Made by a program: the position numbers and the translations under genes
Origin: Companilactobacillus nantensis DSM 16982
GTDB lineage: Bacteria > Bacillota > Bacilli > Lactobacillales > Lactobacillaceae
DNA length: 37,092 nucleotides
Assembly (NCBI RefSeq): GCF_001435815.1
Contig: NZ_AZFV01000027.1
Location: 1 to 37,092 of the forward strand
Reading direction: 5' to 3'
Shown here: in pieces, positions 16,005 through 23,787 of the stretch
How positions within the stretch are numbered: position 1 is the stretch's first letter
Layout: each line of letters opens with the position of its first letter
Notes under the pieces: model-generated
Told to the model about the DNA's origin: nothing
The model's input: only the letters and a program-made list of their open reading frames with translations
The model's database searches: none

Positions 16005-17318
16005 TTGAAAACAGTCAGAGCAGATTTCAATAAATCGTTTTCAGAATCAAAAGAAGAATTTCTAAATTATTTTCAACAACTTGTAGCAATTCCTAGTGTC
16101 TGTGGCAATGAAACCTTCAACGCACCATTTGGAATCGAACCCAAACGAGCTTTGAAATTCATGTTGGATTTATCTAGTAAATTAGGCTTTAGGATCGGAC
16201 AAGTCGATAACTGTGTTGGTTGGGCTGAGTTCGGTCCACTAGCAAGTGAGTGTGATGAATACTTCGGTGTGCTAGGACATTTAGATGTGGTCGATGTCGT
16301 TAATGATTGGAACTATGATCCATTTGATTTAACGTTGGAGGATGGTTATATATATGGTCGAGGCGTGTTAGACAATAAGGGACCAATATTATCAACACTG
16401 TTGGCACTTTATTTGATTAAAAAACAAGGTATTACTTTCAAAAAACGAATCAGAATAATGTTTGGAACCGATGAAGAAATGGGGAGTAGAGATATTCCCC
16501 GATATTTAAAAGTTGAACAACCTCCTTATGCCGGAATTACTCCTGATTGCAAATTTCCGATTGTGTATGGTGAGCGCGGATTAGTTGATATAACAATTAC
16601 TGGACGTATAACTGATGGTTCAATTAAACAAATTGATGAATTAACAGGAGAGTTTGACCATAGTTTTTTACCAGACTATGCAACCGTCACGTTGAAGGGA
16701 ATTCAAACAATATTCAAGGGCAGCAAGTCACCAAGCAATGCTCCAGATTTAGCAGATAACGTTTTACCAAAATTAGTCGAACATTGCCAATCCTTACAAG
16801 GGCAGACCGGTGATTTCTTCAAATGGATTCAAGAAAAAATTGGCATGCAAACGAACGGTCAAAACTTAGGGCTGAATTATCAAGATACCGAATCAGGCGA
16901 ATTACAGCTATCTTTTTATGCTCTGAAATTACTTGATAATCAGATGCAATTAAGTATTTCCATGCGTTATCCCGTCACCATTGCTGAACAAATAGTTTTA
17001 ACGCAATTAGAAACACAAATGCCTAATTCAATGACTCTAAAAATAAATCGCAGCTTCCCATCAATCATTAGGAATAAAGAAGCCGATTTTATTAAAAAAT
17101 TTTCAAAAATTTATGCCGAAGACACAGGACTAAACGGAGAACCAGTCACAACAACAGGCGTAACGTATGCCAGAGCTATGCCGAATATAGTAGCCTTTGG
17201 ACCTTCATTTCCAGGACAAAAAGGCATAGCACATAAAGGTAACGAATGGATCAAATATAGTGATTGGCAAATGATGACAGAAATTTATTATGATTGCTTC
17301 ATTGCGGAGTTATGTTGA
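16005..17318 (+). CDS. pepV: PepV-type M20 metallodipeptidase
   Basis: A 437-residue M20A peptidase starting at TTG 16005, eight bases after GGAAGG and 16 bases after the EIIC stop. The di-zinc site is intact: H92 and D94 (GHLDVV), D123 (GVLDNKGP), the catalytic E157 and metal ligand E158 (GTDEEMG), D181 (TPDCKFP) and a C-terminal histidine (AHKGNEW). PepV trims dipeptides from N-terminal residues. In L. casei a pepV gene also lies in the alf-2 cluster. Here it may release GlcNAc-Asn from short glycopeptides or recycle dipeptides. It is the last gene of the operon and is shorter than L. delbrueckii PepV (470), with the lid domain somewhat reduced. Confidence 0.87.
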   Translation: MKTVRADFNKSFSESKEEFLNYFQQLVAIPSVCGNETFNAPFGIEPKRALKFMLDLSSKLGFRIGQVDNCVGWAEFGPLASECDEYFGVLGHLDVVDVVNDWNYDPFDLTLEDGYIYGRGVLDNKGPILSTLLALYLIKKQGITFKKRIRIMFGTDEEMGSRDIPRYLKVEQPPYAGITPDCKFPIVYGERGLVDITITGRITDGSIKQIDELTGEFDHSFLPDYATVTLKGIQTIFKGSKSPSNAPDLADNVLPKLVEHCQSLQGQTGDFFKWIQEKIGMQTNGQNLGLNYQDTESGELQLSFYALKLLDNQMQLSISMRYPVTIAEQIVLTQLETQMPNSMTLKINRSFPSIIRNKEADFIKKFSKIYAEDTGLNGEPVTTTGVTYARAMPNIVAFGPSFPGQKGIAHKGNEWIKYSDWQMMTEIYYDCFIAELC

Positions 17319-17366
17319 CTATGTAACTGAAGATTGAAAGTTAAATATGCTGCGGAGAAGGAAATA

Positions 17367-17549
17367 GGCCGCCTCCAGAAGCAAGAAATTTAGGTCGCTG
17401 TGGGGACCGCCGAAAGCCAAGGTCTTTCGGCTCGATTTTGAACCTCGCACAAAACGCGAGTTTCAAAACTCGTCCCGTGGTGTAAGCGCTAAAGCGCCAA
17501 CGCCACCTGCACAGCGACCTAAATTCTTTCTTCTTCCGACTAGTTTATG
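17367..17549 (+). repeat. Structured intergenic repeat, copy A
   Basis: About 183 bp, all paired. Closing stem P1 includes 17389-17402 with 17510-17523 (14 bp perfect) and extends outward with mismatches. P2 is GGGAC (17403-17407) with GTCCC (17472-17476). Inside are hairpin H1 (GCCGAAAG 17409-17416 with CTTTCGGC 17424-17431, loop CCAAGGT), H2 (17433-17448 with 17456-17472) and, beyond P2, H3 (GTGGTGT 17477-17483 with ACGCCAC 17500-17506, then GCGC-TAAA-GCGC). The right end is GACTAGTTTATG. It lies after pepV in the same direction, ahead of the terminator, so it would be part of the mRNA 3' region. Confidence 0.85.
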
Positions 17550-17679
17550 TTTTGTTTTTGATTAAACGTAAATAAATTGGATTATTACCGTTTGGTTTGA
17601 TTGTTTTTGGTAAATGATGACTAGAATAGCAAGACCTAAAATAGGTTTTGATTCTTTAGAACCTTAGCTATGTAATAAA

Positions 17680-17730
17680 ACAAAAGCCAGCTATCAGGAT
17701 TTCAAAGTCCTAATAGCTGGTTTTGTATTT
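17680..17730 (+). terminator. Terminator downstream of pepV
   Basis: ACAAAAGCCAGCTAT pairs with ATAGCTGG.TTTTGT, and AGGA with TCCT, around a short loop; TATTTTATTT follows. It lies about 360 bp after the pepV stop, with repeat copy A in between, and can serve the fuc-alf operon. Confidence 0.85.
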
Positions 17731-17783
17731 TATTTGATTTTATTTATTAATTTATTGCCGAACTAATATATTGTCAAAAAAAC

Positions 17784-17970
17784 AATACACTAGCCGGAGG
17801 TTTTGGGGGAATGGTAATCAGCAGTGACAGTGTTGTTAGAGCTTTAGCTCTTACAACACGGACGTATTTTGAGATTCGCGGGTTGTGCGAAGCTCAAAAT
17901 CGAGCCTTGAGACCTTGGCTCGAGGCGGTCCCACAGCAGATTACCATTTTCCCCAAAACCGGAGGCGGCC
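17784..17970 (-). repeat. Structured intergenic repeat, copy D
   Basis: Same architecture read on the minus strand. P1 pairs 17799-17819 with 17939-17960. P2 is shortened to four pairs by loss of one base on each side. In element orientation H2 has TTTTGAG/CTCAAAA where the other copies have TTTTGAA/TTCAAAA. H3 (17830-17836 with 17853-17859) is GTGTTGT/ACAACAC instead of GTGGTGT/ACGCCAC: both sides changed together. The flank AATACACTAGCC at 17784-17795 matches the family end. The other end stops about four bases from the LURP-like gene's stop codon. Confidence 0.83.
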
Positions 17971-17973
17971 CTC

Positions 17974-18522
17974 CTAGTCACACTTGTTCTTAAAATTATT
18001 CAAATAAGACATCTTCGACTTCATGCCTAAATTATCTAAATCGGCGTTCGGAGCTAATGTAGGTAATTTGATATATTTATCCAAAAAGATAGCTAACAAG
18101 GTACCCATGGGACTGTCATCCATATTTTCAAATGACAATTCTAGTCCGGGATGTCCTTGACTTAAAATCGTTGGTTGAACACGTAAAATCTCTTTGCCAC
18201 CTTTAGTGACATGATATTTAGCTGCAATTAGATTACCGACCACGTTCCAATTTGCCTTGCTGAGATAAACGTACTTTAAGTCGATCATTGGCAAAGCATT
18301 AATTGTCGCTTTTTCTTCACCATTGATTTCAATTGAATAAATTTTCAAAAAAGTATTTTTAAGTTTGATTTCACCAATTAACGTATTTAAGCGATTATAT
18401 AATTTAATCAAAAAAGGATTGTCTTTATCACGTGAAGCAATAAAAGTTGTTTCCTTATTTTGATTTGCAACGACAAGAATATTACCGACTGCCAAATCTG
18501 CTTTTCGAATATAAAGTTCCAT
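17974..18522 (-). CDS. Uncharacterised protein, possibly LURP-one/tubby-like
   Basis: A 182-residue soluble protein with no signal peptide or membrane helix. Beta-rich alternation and segments such as NTLIGEIKLKN and NWNVVGNLIAAKYHV suggest the small beta-barrel of the LURP-one-related/tubby C-terminal superfamily (YxjI-like), but this is a weak recognition by pattern only. It starts at ATG 18522, three bases after the HAD phosphatase stop, so the two are cotranscribed. Its final codons run into repeat copy D, so the C-terminus may have been altered by that insertion. Function unknown. Confidence 0.7.
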   Translation of the reverse strand: MELYIRKADLAVGNILVVANQNKETTFIASRDKDNPFLIKLYNRLNTLIGEIKLKNTFLKIYSIEINGEEKATINALPMIDLKYVYLSKANWNVVGNLIAAKYHVTKGGKEILRVQPTILSQGHPGLELSFENMDDSPMGTLLAIFLDKYIKLPTLAPNADLDNLGMKSKMSYLNNFKNKCD

Positions 18523-18525
18523 TAA

Positions 18526-19404
18526 TTAACCTTGCTTTTGATTCTCGACAATGGTTTTCTCAATGATTTGAGCAACACCATCGTTACTGTTACTGTCAGT
18601 TTCAATCTGAGCAATTTCTTTGATAGCAGGGATGGCATTAGCCATGGCAACACCGACACCGGCATCTTTAATCATTGAATAATCATTTAGATTATCGCCA
18701 ATAGCCATGATTTCTTCAGGTAAAATATTCTTGTTTTCGGCGTATTGTAAAAGAGCAATTCCCTTTTGTGCGTCGATACTGTTAACTTCTACGTTGTTAG
18801 GTGAAGAAGATGTTGGAACAACATCTTTGATTTTCTTAGTGATTTCCTTCTTTAATGGAGCTAAAACACGATGTTGATGTTCGTTGAAAGCAATCAACTT
18901 CATGATTTGATATGAGTCGTTATCAAGAATGTGATCATAGTTGTCGACGAAATTCATGGGCATCATTTTGACACGTTCTTGGGTATCTTTGAGCGCTTGC
19001 TTATAAGAAGTTCCAGGGTTTAACTTAACTAACAAATTAGCTAGGTTAGTAACCCGAGCTTCACGGTCATTTGAAAAAATACCTTTGTCAGTGATGACTT
19101 CAAAATAGACATTATATTCATTGAATATTTCAATAACTTGTTTTTGAGCTTCTCTGGAAAGAGGATTACTTGAAATCAAATCTCCTTTGGCATCAAAGAC
19201 TTCGGCACCGTTTAAGGTGATGAAACCAGGATGAACATGATTTTTCAAAAATGGTTTAGCCTCACTCAAGCCACGTCCTGTTGCAATTAAGAATTCGATT
19301 CCATTTTTTTCGGCTTCTTTAATTGCTTGAATATTGCGACTTGAAACCTCCATCTTCTCATTTAATAATGTACCATCCATATCGGATGCGATTAATTTAA
19401 TCAT
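18526..19404 (-). CDS. Cof-type HAD sugar phosphatase
   Basis: A 292-residue HAD-superfamily phosphatase of the Cof/YidA class. Motif I is ASDMDGTLL (D8 nucleophile, D10 acid), motif II is ATGRG, and motif III/IV is the lysine-aspartate end GDNLNDYSMI. A type IIB cap lies between motifs II and III. These enzymes remove phosphate from sugar phosphates or cofactors in the cytoplasm, with broad substrate range. It starts behind GGAGGAAAC and leads a two-gene unit with the LURP-like gene; it is divergent from ung. Confidence 0.9.
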   Translation of the reverse strand: MIKLIASDMDGTLLNEKMEVSSRNIQAIKEAEKNGIEFLIATGRGLSEAKPFLKNHVHPGFITLNGAEVFDAKGDLISSNPLSREAQKQVIEIFNEYNVYFEVITDKGIFSNDREARVTNLANLLVKLNPGTSYKQALKDTQERVKMMPMNFVDNYDHILDNDSYQIMKLIAFNEHQHRVLAPLKKEITKKIKDVVPTSSSPNNVEVNSIDAQKGIALLQYAENKNILPEEIMAIGDNLNDYSMIKDAGVGVAMANAIPAIKEIAQIETDSNSNDGVAQIIEKTIVENQKQG

Positions 19405-19487
19405 AAAGTTTCCTCCGAATGCGTTATGCTATAAGTGAATGTTACCATATTTTATGGACTTATATATCAAAACAGGTAGGTGTAAAT

Positions 19488-20183
19488 TTGAAAAACTTAA
19501 TAAACAATGATTGGCAGGAAGTTTTAAATAGTGAATTTGACAAACCGTATTATGAGAAACTACGTGAGTTCCTTGTAAACGAGTACAATACTCAGACTAT
19601 TTATCCGGAAATGCACAAAATTTACCAAGCTTTTGACTGGACACCTTTTTCAAAAACAAAAGTTGTTATTTTAGGACAAGATCCATATCACGAACCTAAT
19701 CAAGCGATTGGTTGCAGTTTTGCAGTCGCTCCCGGAATAACGATTCCACCTTCATTACGAAATGTTTATAAAGAATTACAAGACGATCTTGGTTGCACAC
19801 CAGTTAATCATGGTTATTTGAAAGCTTGGGCTCAACAGGGCGTCCTATTGTTGAACTCAGTTTTAACTGTCAGACGTGGTCAAGCTAATTCGCACAAGGG
19901 TCAAGGCTGGGAAGAATTAACTGACTATGCCATCCATGCGTTATCTGAACGTGGAGGAGTTGTCTTCCTATTATGGGGTAATGCTGCTAAAAGTAAGATT
20001 CCGTTGATTGATGAGACTAAGAATACGGTTATTTCGTCAACACACCCTAGTCCATTTGCTGCGCGCTATGGATTCTTTGGGTCCAAACCGTTTTCTAGAG
20101 CAAATGAAGCTCTTTTAAACTATAATGAAGAAGAAATTAATTGGCAATTACCTGAACATGCCGATGAAACGGAGGAAAAGTAA
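19488..20183 (+). CDS. ung: Uracil-DNA glycosylase
   Basis: Family 1 UDG of about 231 residues. The start is placed at TTG 19488 because AGGTAGG (19473-19480) precedes it and the residues before it do not belong to the family. Catalytic D65 (LGQDPYHEP), the uracil pocket Asn-containing LLNSVLTV and H186 ([13 protein letters not shown]) are intact. It removes uracil from DNA to start base-excision repair. Its stop overlaps the pta start (TAATG), so the two genes are translationally coupled. Confidence 0.95.
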   Translation: MKNLINNDWQEVLNSEFDKPYYEKLREFLVNEYNTQTIYPEMHKIYQAFDWTPFSKTKVVILGQDPYHEPNQAIGCSFAVAPGITIPPSLRNVYKELQDDLGCTPVNHGYLKAWAQQGVLLLNSVLTVRRGQANSHKGQGWEELTDYAIHALSERGGVVFLLWGNAAKSKIPLIDETKNTVISSTHPSPFAARYGFFGSKPFSRANEALLNYNEEEINWQLPEHADETEEK

Positions 20184-21151
20184 TGGATTTATTTGATAGC
20201 CTAAAAAGTAAAATTGACGGAAAGAATTTAACAATTGTTCTACCAGAAGGTGAAGATCCGAGAATTTTGGGTGCCGCAACTCGACTAGTGAAAGAAAATA
20301 TTTTAAAACCTATTTTAATTGGTGATGAAACTGAAATTAAAAAGATTGCTGAAGAAAAATCATTTGATTTAGCTGATATTCAGATCCTTGATCCTAAGCA
20401 TTATGCTGATTTTGAAATTATGGTTGAAAAGTTTGTTGAACGTCGTAAGGGTAAGAATACCAAGGAACAAGCTGAAACAATGTTATTAGATAATAATTAC
20501 TTTGGAACGATGCTTGTTTACATGGGCTTAGCAGATGGAATGGTTTCTGGTGCTATTCACTCAACTGGTGACACGGTTCGTCCAGCTTTGCAAATTGTTA
20601 AGACAGCTCCAGGTAACTCAAGAATTAGTGGCTCATTCATCATGCAAAAGGGTGATGAACGTTATATGTTTGCTGACTGTGCTATTAACATTAATCCAAA
20701 CGCTCAAGAGTTGGCTGAAATTGCTGTTCAAACAGCGCACGATGCAAAATTGTTTGATATCGACCCTAAAGTTGCTATGCTTAGTTTCTCAACTAAAGGT
20801 AGTGCCAAGAGTGACGATGTAACTAAAGTAGTCGAAGCAACTAAGATTGCCCATGAATTAGCTCCTGATTTGCCACTTGATGGTGAATTACAATTTGATG
20901 CTGCCTTTGTCCCAAGTGTTGGTGCACAAAAGGCACCTGGTTCAAAAGTTGCTGGTCATGCTAATGTCTTTGTCTTCCCAGAATTACAATCAGCCAATAT
21001 CGGCTACAAGATTGCTCAAAGATTTGGTGGTTTTGAAGCTATCGGACCTATTTTACAAGGACTTGCTAAGCCAATCTCTGACTTATCACGTGGTTGCAAC
21101 GAAGAAGACGTCTACAAGTCAGCTATTTTAACAGCCGCTTTAGCACTTTAA
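20183..21151 (+). CDS. pta: Phosphate acetyltransferase
   Basis: A 322-residue short-form phosphotransacetylase, starting TLPEG-style (IVLPEGEDPRILGA) and with the conserved MVSGAIHSTGDTVRPALQ and SFSTKGSAKSDDV segments. It converts acetyl-CoA and phosphate to acetyl phosphate and CoA, linking pyruvate metabolism to ATP formation through acetate kinase. It lacks the long N-terminal domain of enterobacterial Pta, as is normal for Firmicutes. It overlaps ung by one base and is followed by tsaE after ten bases; the ung-pta-tsaE order is common in lactobacilli. Confidence 0.95.
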   Translation: MDLFDSLKSKIDGKNLTIVLPEGEDPRILGAATRLVKENILKPILIGDETEIKKIAEEKSFDLADIQILDPKHYADFEIMVEKFVERRKGKNTKEQAETMLLDNNYFGTMLVYMGLADGMVSGAIHSTGDTVRPALQIVKTAPGNSRISGSFIMQKGDERYMFADCAININPNAQELAEIAVQTAHDAKLFDIDPKVAMLSFSTKGSAKSDDVTKVVEATKIAHELAPDLPLDGELQFDAAFVPSVGAQKAPGSKVAGHANVFVFPELQSANIGYKIAQRFGGFEAIGPILQGLAKPISDLSRGCNEEDVYKSAILTAALAL

Positions 21152-21161
21152 GGAGAAATTA

Positions 21162-21623
21162 ATGCTTGAATATCAATTAACAACCGATTCCTATGAAGCC
21201 ACGGAACAATTAGGTTCAAAAATTGCCGACTTGTTAAAAGCTGGTGATGTTGTCGTTTTAAATGGTGACCTTGGTGTTGGTAAGACAACCTTAACGCGTG
21301 GATTAGCACGTGGTTTGGGAATTAAACGCAATGTCAAAAGTCCTACGTTTACGTTGATTCGGGAATATAAGGATGGTCGTGTGCCACTTTATCACATGGA
21401 TGCTTATCGTTTGGAAAGCAGTCCCGATGAAGATTTAGGATTTGACGAATACTTTAATGGTGATGGTATTACGATTGTCGAATGGCCTCAATTTATTAAA
21501 GATGAAATTCCAGCCGACCATATTTCAATCAACATCAAACGTTTATCTGATACAAAACGAGAAGTTACCTTCAAATTGCACGGTGATAGTTTTAATGAAC
21601 GTGGTTTCGGTGAATTAGTATGA
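21162..21623 (+). CDS. tsaE: TsaE ATPase for tRNA t6A modification
   Basis: A 153-residue P-loop protein. Walker A is GDLGVGKT (residues 35-42). The switch-like KSPTFTLIREY and the HMDAYRL segment with the nearby EWPQF are diagnostic for TsaE. With TsaB, TsaC and TsaD it makes N6-threonylcarbamoyladenosine at position 37 of ANN-decoding tRNAs. It starts behind AAGGAG after pta and overlaps the next gene by four bases (ATGA). Confidence 0.94.
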   Translation: MLEYQLTTDSYEATEQLGSKIADLLKAGDVVVLNGDLGVGKTTLTRGLARGLGIKRNVKSPTFTLIREYKDGRVPLYHMDAYRLESSPDEDLGFDEYFNGDGITIVEWPQFIKDEIPADHISINIKRLSDTKREVTFKLHGDSFNERGFGELV

Positions 21624-22084
21624 GTGAAGAATTGAAATTACGTGAAGCCATTCCCCAAGATGCAGAAAGTTTGTTGATTTTTTTGAAAAAAGCCAGCCAA
21701 CAAAGCGATTTCATTTCGTTTGATGACATGAAAGACGTTACAGTTGCTGATGAATCAATAGCGTTAGACGCTATTTATCAATCAAAATATAACGAATTAA
21801 TCGTGGCTGTTTTCGACGATCAAATTATTGGTTATTGTCGCTTAGAAAATGGTGATGATGATAAAGCTGAGTTTGGTGTCGTTGTGGATAAAGAATTTTG
21901 GAACAATGGCATTGCTTCGTATTTGTTAGAAGATGCATTGGACTGGGCAGTTGATTCACCATTAAAAAAAGTATTTTTAGAAGTATACAAAAACAATACA
22001 GTTGCGATTCATCTTTATCAAAAGTATGGATTTACAACCGAATCAGAAAATGAAAAAACATTAATAATGAAAAAGATGGTTTAA
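21620..22084 (+). CDS. GNAT-family N-acetyltransferase
   Basis: A 154-residue GNAT protein. Acetyl-CoA motif A is FGVVVDKEFWNNGIASYLLEDA, with N-N-G-I-A in place of the more usual Q-x-x-G-x-G, and the C-terminal NNTVAIHLYQKYGF follows. Because it overlaps tsaE, RimI (ribosomal protein S18 acetylation) may come to mind, but the sequence looks more like a general GNAT of the YjcF/SpeG type, so I leave the function open. It is the last gene of the ung operon and its stop is one base from the inverted repeat at 22085. Confidence 0.85.
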   Translation: MSEELKLREAIPQDAESLLIFLKKASQQSDFISFDDMKDVTVADESIALDAIYQSKYNELIVAVFDDQIIGYCRLENGDDDKAEFGVVVDKEFWNNGIASYLLEDALDWAVDSPLKKVFLEVYKNNTVAIHLYQKYGFTTESENEKTLIMKKMV

Positions 22085-22130
22085 CAAAAAAACTCTAGGA
22101 AAATTACGGTTCTTTCTTAAATTTGATTAG

Positions 22131-22318
22131 AGCCGACTCTGGGTGCAAGAACTGTTGGCGCTGTGGGGACCGGTTCGAGCCAAAATACGGTCTCGAACCT
22201 CGATTTTGAACTTCGCAAAGAACGCGAATTTCAAAACTCGTCCCGTGGTGTAAGAGCTAAAGCTCTAACGCCACCTGCACTGCTGCCAACAATTCTTGCA
22301 CCCAGAGTCTAGTGTATT
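22131..22318 (+). repeat. Structured intergenic repeat, copy B
   Basis: P1 is a 17-bp perfect stem, GACTCTGGGTGCAAGAA (22135-22151) with 22293-22309, plus GTTGGC (22154-22159) with GCCAAC (22285-22290); this sequence is unrelated to P1 of copy A over its inner half. P2 GGGAC/GTCCC is the same. H1 is GGTTCGAG (22172-22179) with CTCGAACC (22192-22199), entirely different from copy A but fully paired. H2 has TTCGC/GCGAA for CTCGC/GCGAG. H3 is GTGGTGT (22245-22251) with ACGCCAC (22268-22274), inner stem GAGC-TAAA-GCTC. The right end is GTCTAGTGTATT. Confidence 0.85.
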
Positions 22319-22376
22319 AGTTGTTTTTAGTTAGACATAGCTGAGAGCTAAGTCTTTGTAAATTTATAATAAGATT

Positions 22377-22421
22377 AAAAAAGAGTGGATAAATTAAAAT
22401 GAAATTTATCTACTCTTTTTT
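22377..22421. terminator. Bidirectional terminator between convergent operons
   Basis: AAAAAAGAGT.GATAAATT pairs with AATTTATC.ACTCTTTTTT over about 18 bp, with a short loop and A/T runs on both sides, so it can stop transcription of the ung operon and of the exonuclease operon. Confidence 0.88.
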
Positions 22422-22468
22422 GTATCGGTCCTATAATCAAAGTTGTATTCCTAGAGTTTTTTTGTGGT

Positions 22469-23005
22469 TTAGCTAGTAAGTTTAACCATTTTTTTTATTT
22501 GTTCAATTCCGAATTCTTGTTCAGTTCTTAAAAGAATCTCAGCACAGGCCATGCTATCGGCTAAGGCATTGTGGTGATTTCTTAAATCAATGTTCAAACC
22601 GTCAGAAACGGTATTTAATTTGTGGTTAGGAAACTGTGGATAAAACTTGCGACTCGTTCTTAATGTATCAATGGTTAAATACTTTGGCACCATAATGTTG
22701 TAATTTGATAGGGTATTTTTTAAGACACTGTTATCAAAACTAGCGTTATGAGCAGCAACTAAATGGCTATTGTCAAAGAGGGGACTGATGTGTGACCAAA
22801 CTTTATCAAAAGTTGGTGCATCGGCAACATCTTCAGGTGTAATATGATGAATCTGAATATTACGTGGACTGAAGTAATCTTGTGGATTGATCAGTGTGTA
22901 AAAGTTGTCGACAATCTTATTGTTTCGAACCAAGACTAAAGCAAGTGAGCAAGCACTGCTTCGAGCTCCGTTGGCAGTTTCGAAATCCATAGAAACAAAA
23001 TCCAT
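22469..23005 (-). CDS. DEDDh-family 3'-5' exonuclease (DnaQ-like)
   Basis: A 178-residue exonuclease domain protein. Exo I is SMDFETAN (D7, E9), Exo II lies around AAHNASFDNSVL, and Exo III is HHNALADSMACAEIL with the DEDDh histidine and final aspartate. It resembles the epsilon proofreading fold but is a stand-alone protein, so it probably acts in repair or RNA trimming rather than as the replicative subunit. It begins three bases after the exoA stop, so the two genes form a nuclease operon. Confidence 0.9.
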   Translation of the reverse strand: MDFVSMDFETANGARSSACSLALVLVRNNKIVDNFYTLINPQDYFSPRNIQIHHITPEDVADAPTFDKVWSHISPLFDNSHLVAAHNASFDNSVLKNTLSNYNIMVPKYLTIDTLRTSRKFYPQFPNHKLNTVSDGLNIDLRNHHNALADSMACAEILLRTEQEFGIEQIKKMVKLTS

Positions 23006-23008
23006 TAA

Positions 23009-23770
23009 TTATTCTCCTTTAATGTTTAAATCTAATTCAATTGGGCAGTGATCCGAACCATAAACGTCATTGAGAATATCGGCGTTATCAATCAAATCTT
23101 TGCCGTTATTTGAAACTACGAAATAATCAATTCTCCAACCAGCATTATTTTTTCTGGCATTAAAACGATAGCTCCACCATGAATATTTAATTTCATCGGG
23201 ATGAAGTGCTCGGAAACTATCGGTAAAACCACTATCCAATAGTTCACTAAATTTGTCACGTTCCTGATCTGAGAAACCGGGATTCTTGTGATTAGTCTTA
23301 GGATTCTTCAAATCAATTTCTTCATGAGCAACGTTTAAATCACCACAGAGAATAACTGGTTTATCAGCTGATAATTTTAACATATAAGCACGCATAGCAT
23401 CGTCATAACGCATCCGATAATCAATTCGTTTTAGGCTGGGTTGAGAATTTGGTGTGTAACTGTTGATTAAATAAAACTCAGGGAATTCTAAAGTAATCGT
23501 CCGCCCTTCGTCATCGAACTCTTCAATACCGAGACCTTGCGTAACGTTGACTGGTTCTTGTTTAGTAAAAATAGCTGTTCCAGAATAGCCTTTTTTCTTA
23601 GCATAAAAGAAATATTGATGATAGCCAGGAAGATCTAAATCAATTTGTCCCTCTTGTAATTTTGTCTCTTGAATACTGAATATATCAGCGTTTAGGTCGT
23701 TGAATGTTTCAGTAAAATCCTTTTTAACCACGGCACGTAATCCATTAACGTTCCAAGATATAAGCTTCAT
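23009..23770 (-). CDS. exoA: Exodeoxyribonuclease III / AP endonuclease
   Basis: A 253-residue member of the EEP nuclease family. The start is placed at ATG 23770 (MKLISWNVNGLRA), behind GAGGTGATTTT. Metal ligand E35 is in SIQETKL, with GDLNVAHEEID and YGSDHCPIELDL giving the Asp/Asn and Asp-His catalytic residues. It cuts DNA at abasic sites and works downstream of Ung in base-excision repair. An extended -10 (TGCTATAAT, minus strand 23796-23788) lies just upstream, leaving almost no leader before the ribosome site. Confidence 0.94.
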   Translation of the reverse strand: MKLISWNVNGLRAVVKKDFTETFNDLNADIFSIQETKLQEGQIDLDLPGYHQYFFYAKKKGYSGTAIFTKQEPVNVTQGLGIEEFDDEGRTITLEFPEFYLINSYTPNSQPSLKRIDYRMRYDDAMRAYMLKLSADKPVILCGDLNVAHEEIDLKNPKTNHKNPGFSDQERDKFSELLDSGFTDSFRALHPDEIKYSWWSYRFNARKNNAGWRIDYFVVSNNGKDLIDNADILNDVYGSDHCPIELDLNIKGE

Positions 23771-23787
23771 AAAATCACCTCGCCACA

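Larger units (their letters stand above)
17319..17973. other. 655-bp gene-free convergent region
   Basis: Between the stop codons of pepV and the convergent LURP-like gene there are two copies of the structured repeat in opposite orientations (17367-17549 and 17784-17970) and one terminator (17680-17730). Short open frames here, such as 17811-17993, fall inside the repeats and have no ribosome site; no gene is supported. Confidence 0.7.
22085..22464. repeat. Perfect 17-bp inverted repeat framing repeat copy B (split terminator)
   Basis: CAAAAAAACTCTAGGAA (22085-22101) and its exact complement (22448-22464) lie one base after the stop of the GNAT gene and four bases after the stop of the convergent exonuclease. 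The A-run/T-run arrangement is that of a bidirectional terminator, but the arms are 346 bp apart. The interval holds repeat copy B and another terminator. Confidence 0.75.

Noticed and set aside
17367-17970. Repeats A and D as a CRISPR array or a transposon with terminal repeats
   Set aside because: There are no regularly spaced short repeats and no transposase; the two copies are single, inverted elements with internal structure.
17811-17993. 60-residue plus-strand frame
   Set aside because: It lies inside repeat copy D and runs into the convergent gene's end; no homology seen and the frame is not kept in other copies.
21620-22084. Naming the GNAT after tsaE as rimI
   Set aside because: Position suggests it, but the acetyl-CoA motif and overall pattern are not clearly RimI, so only the family is given.
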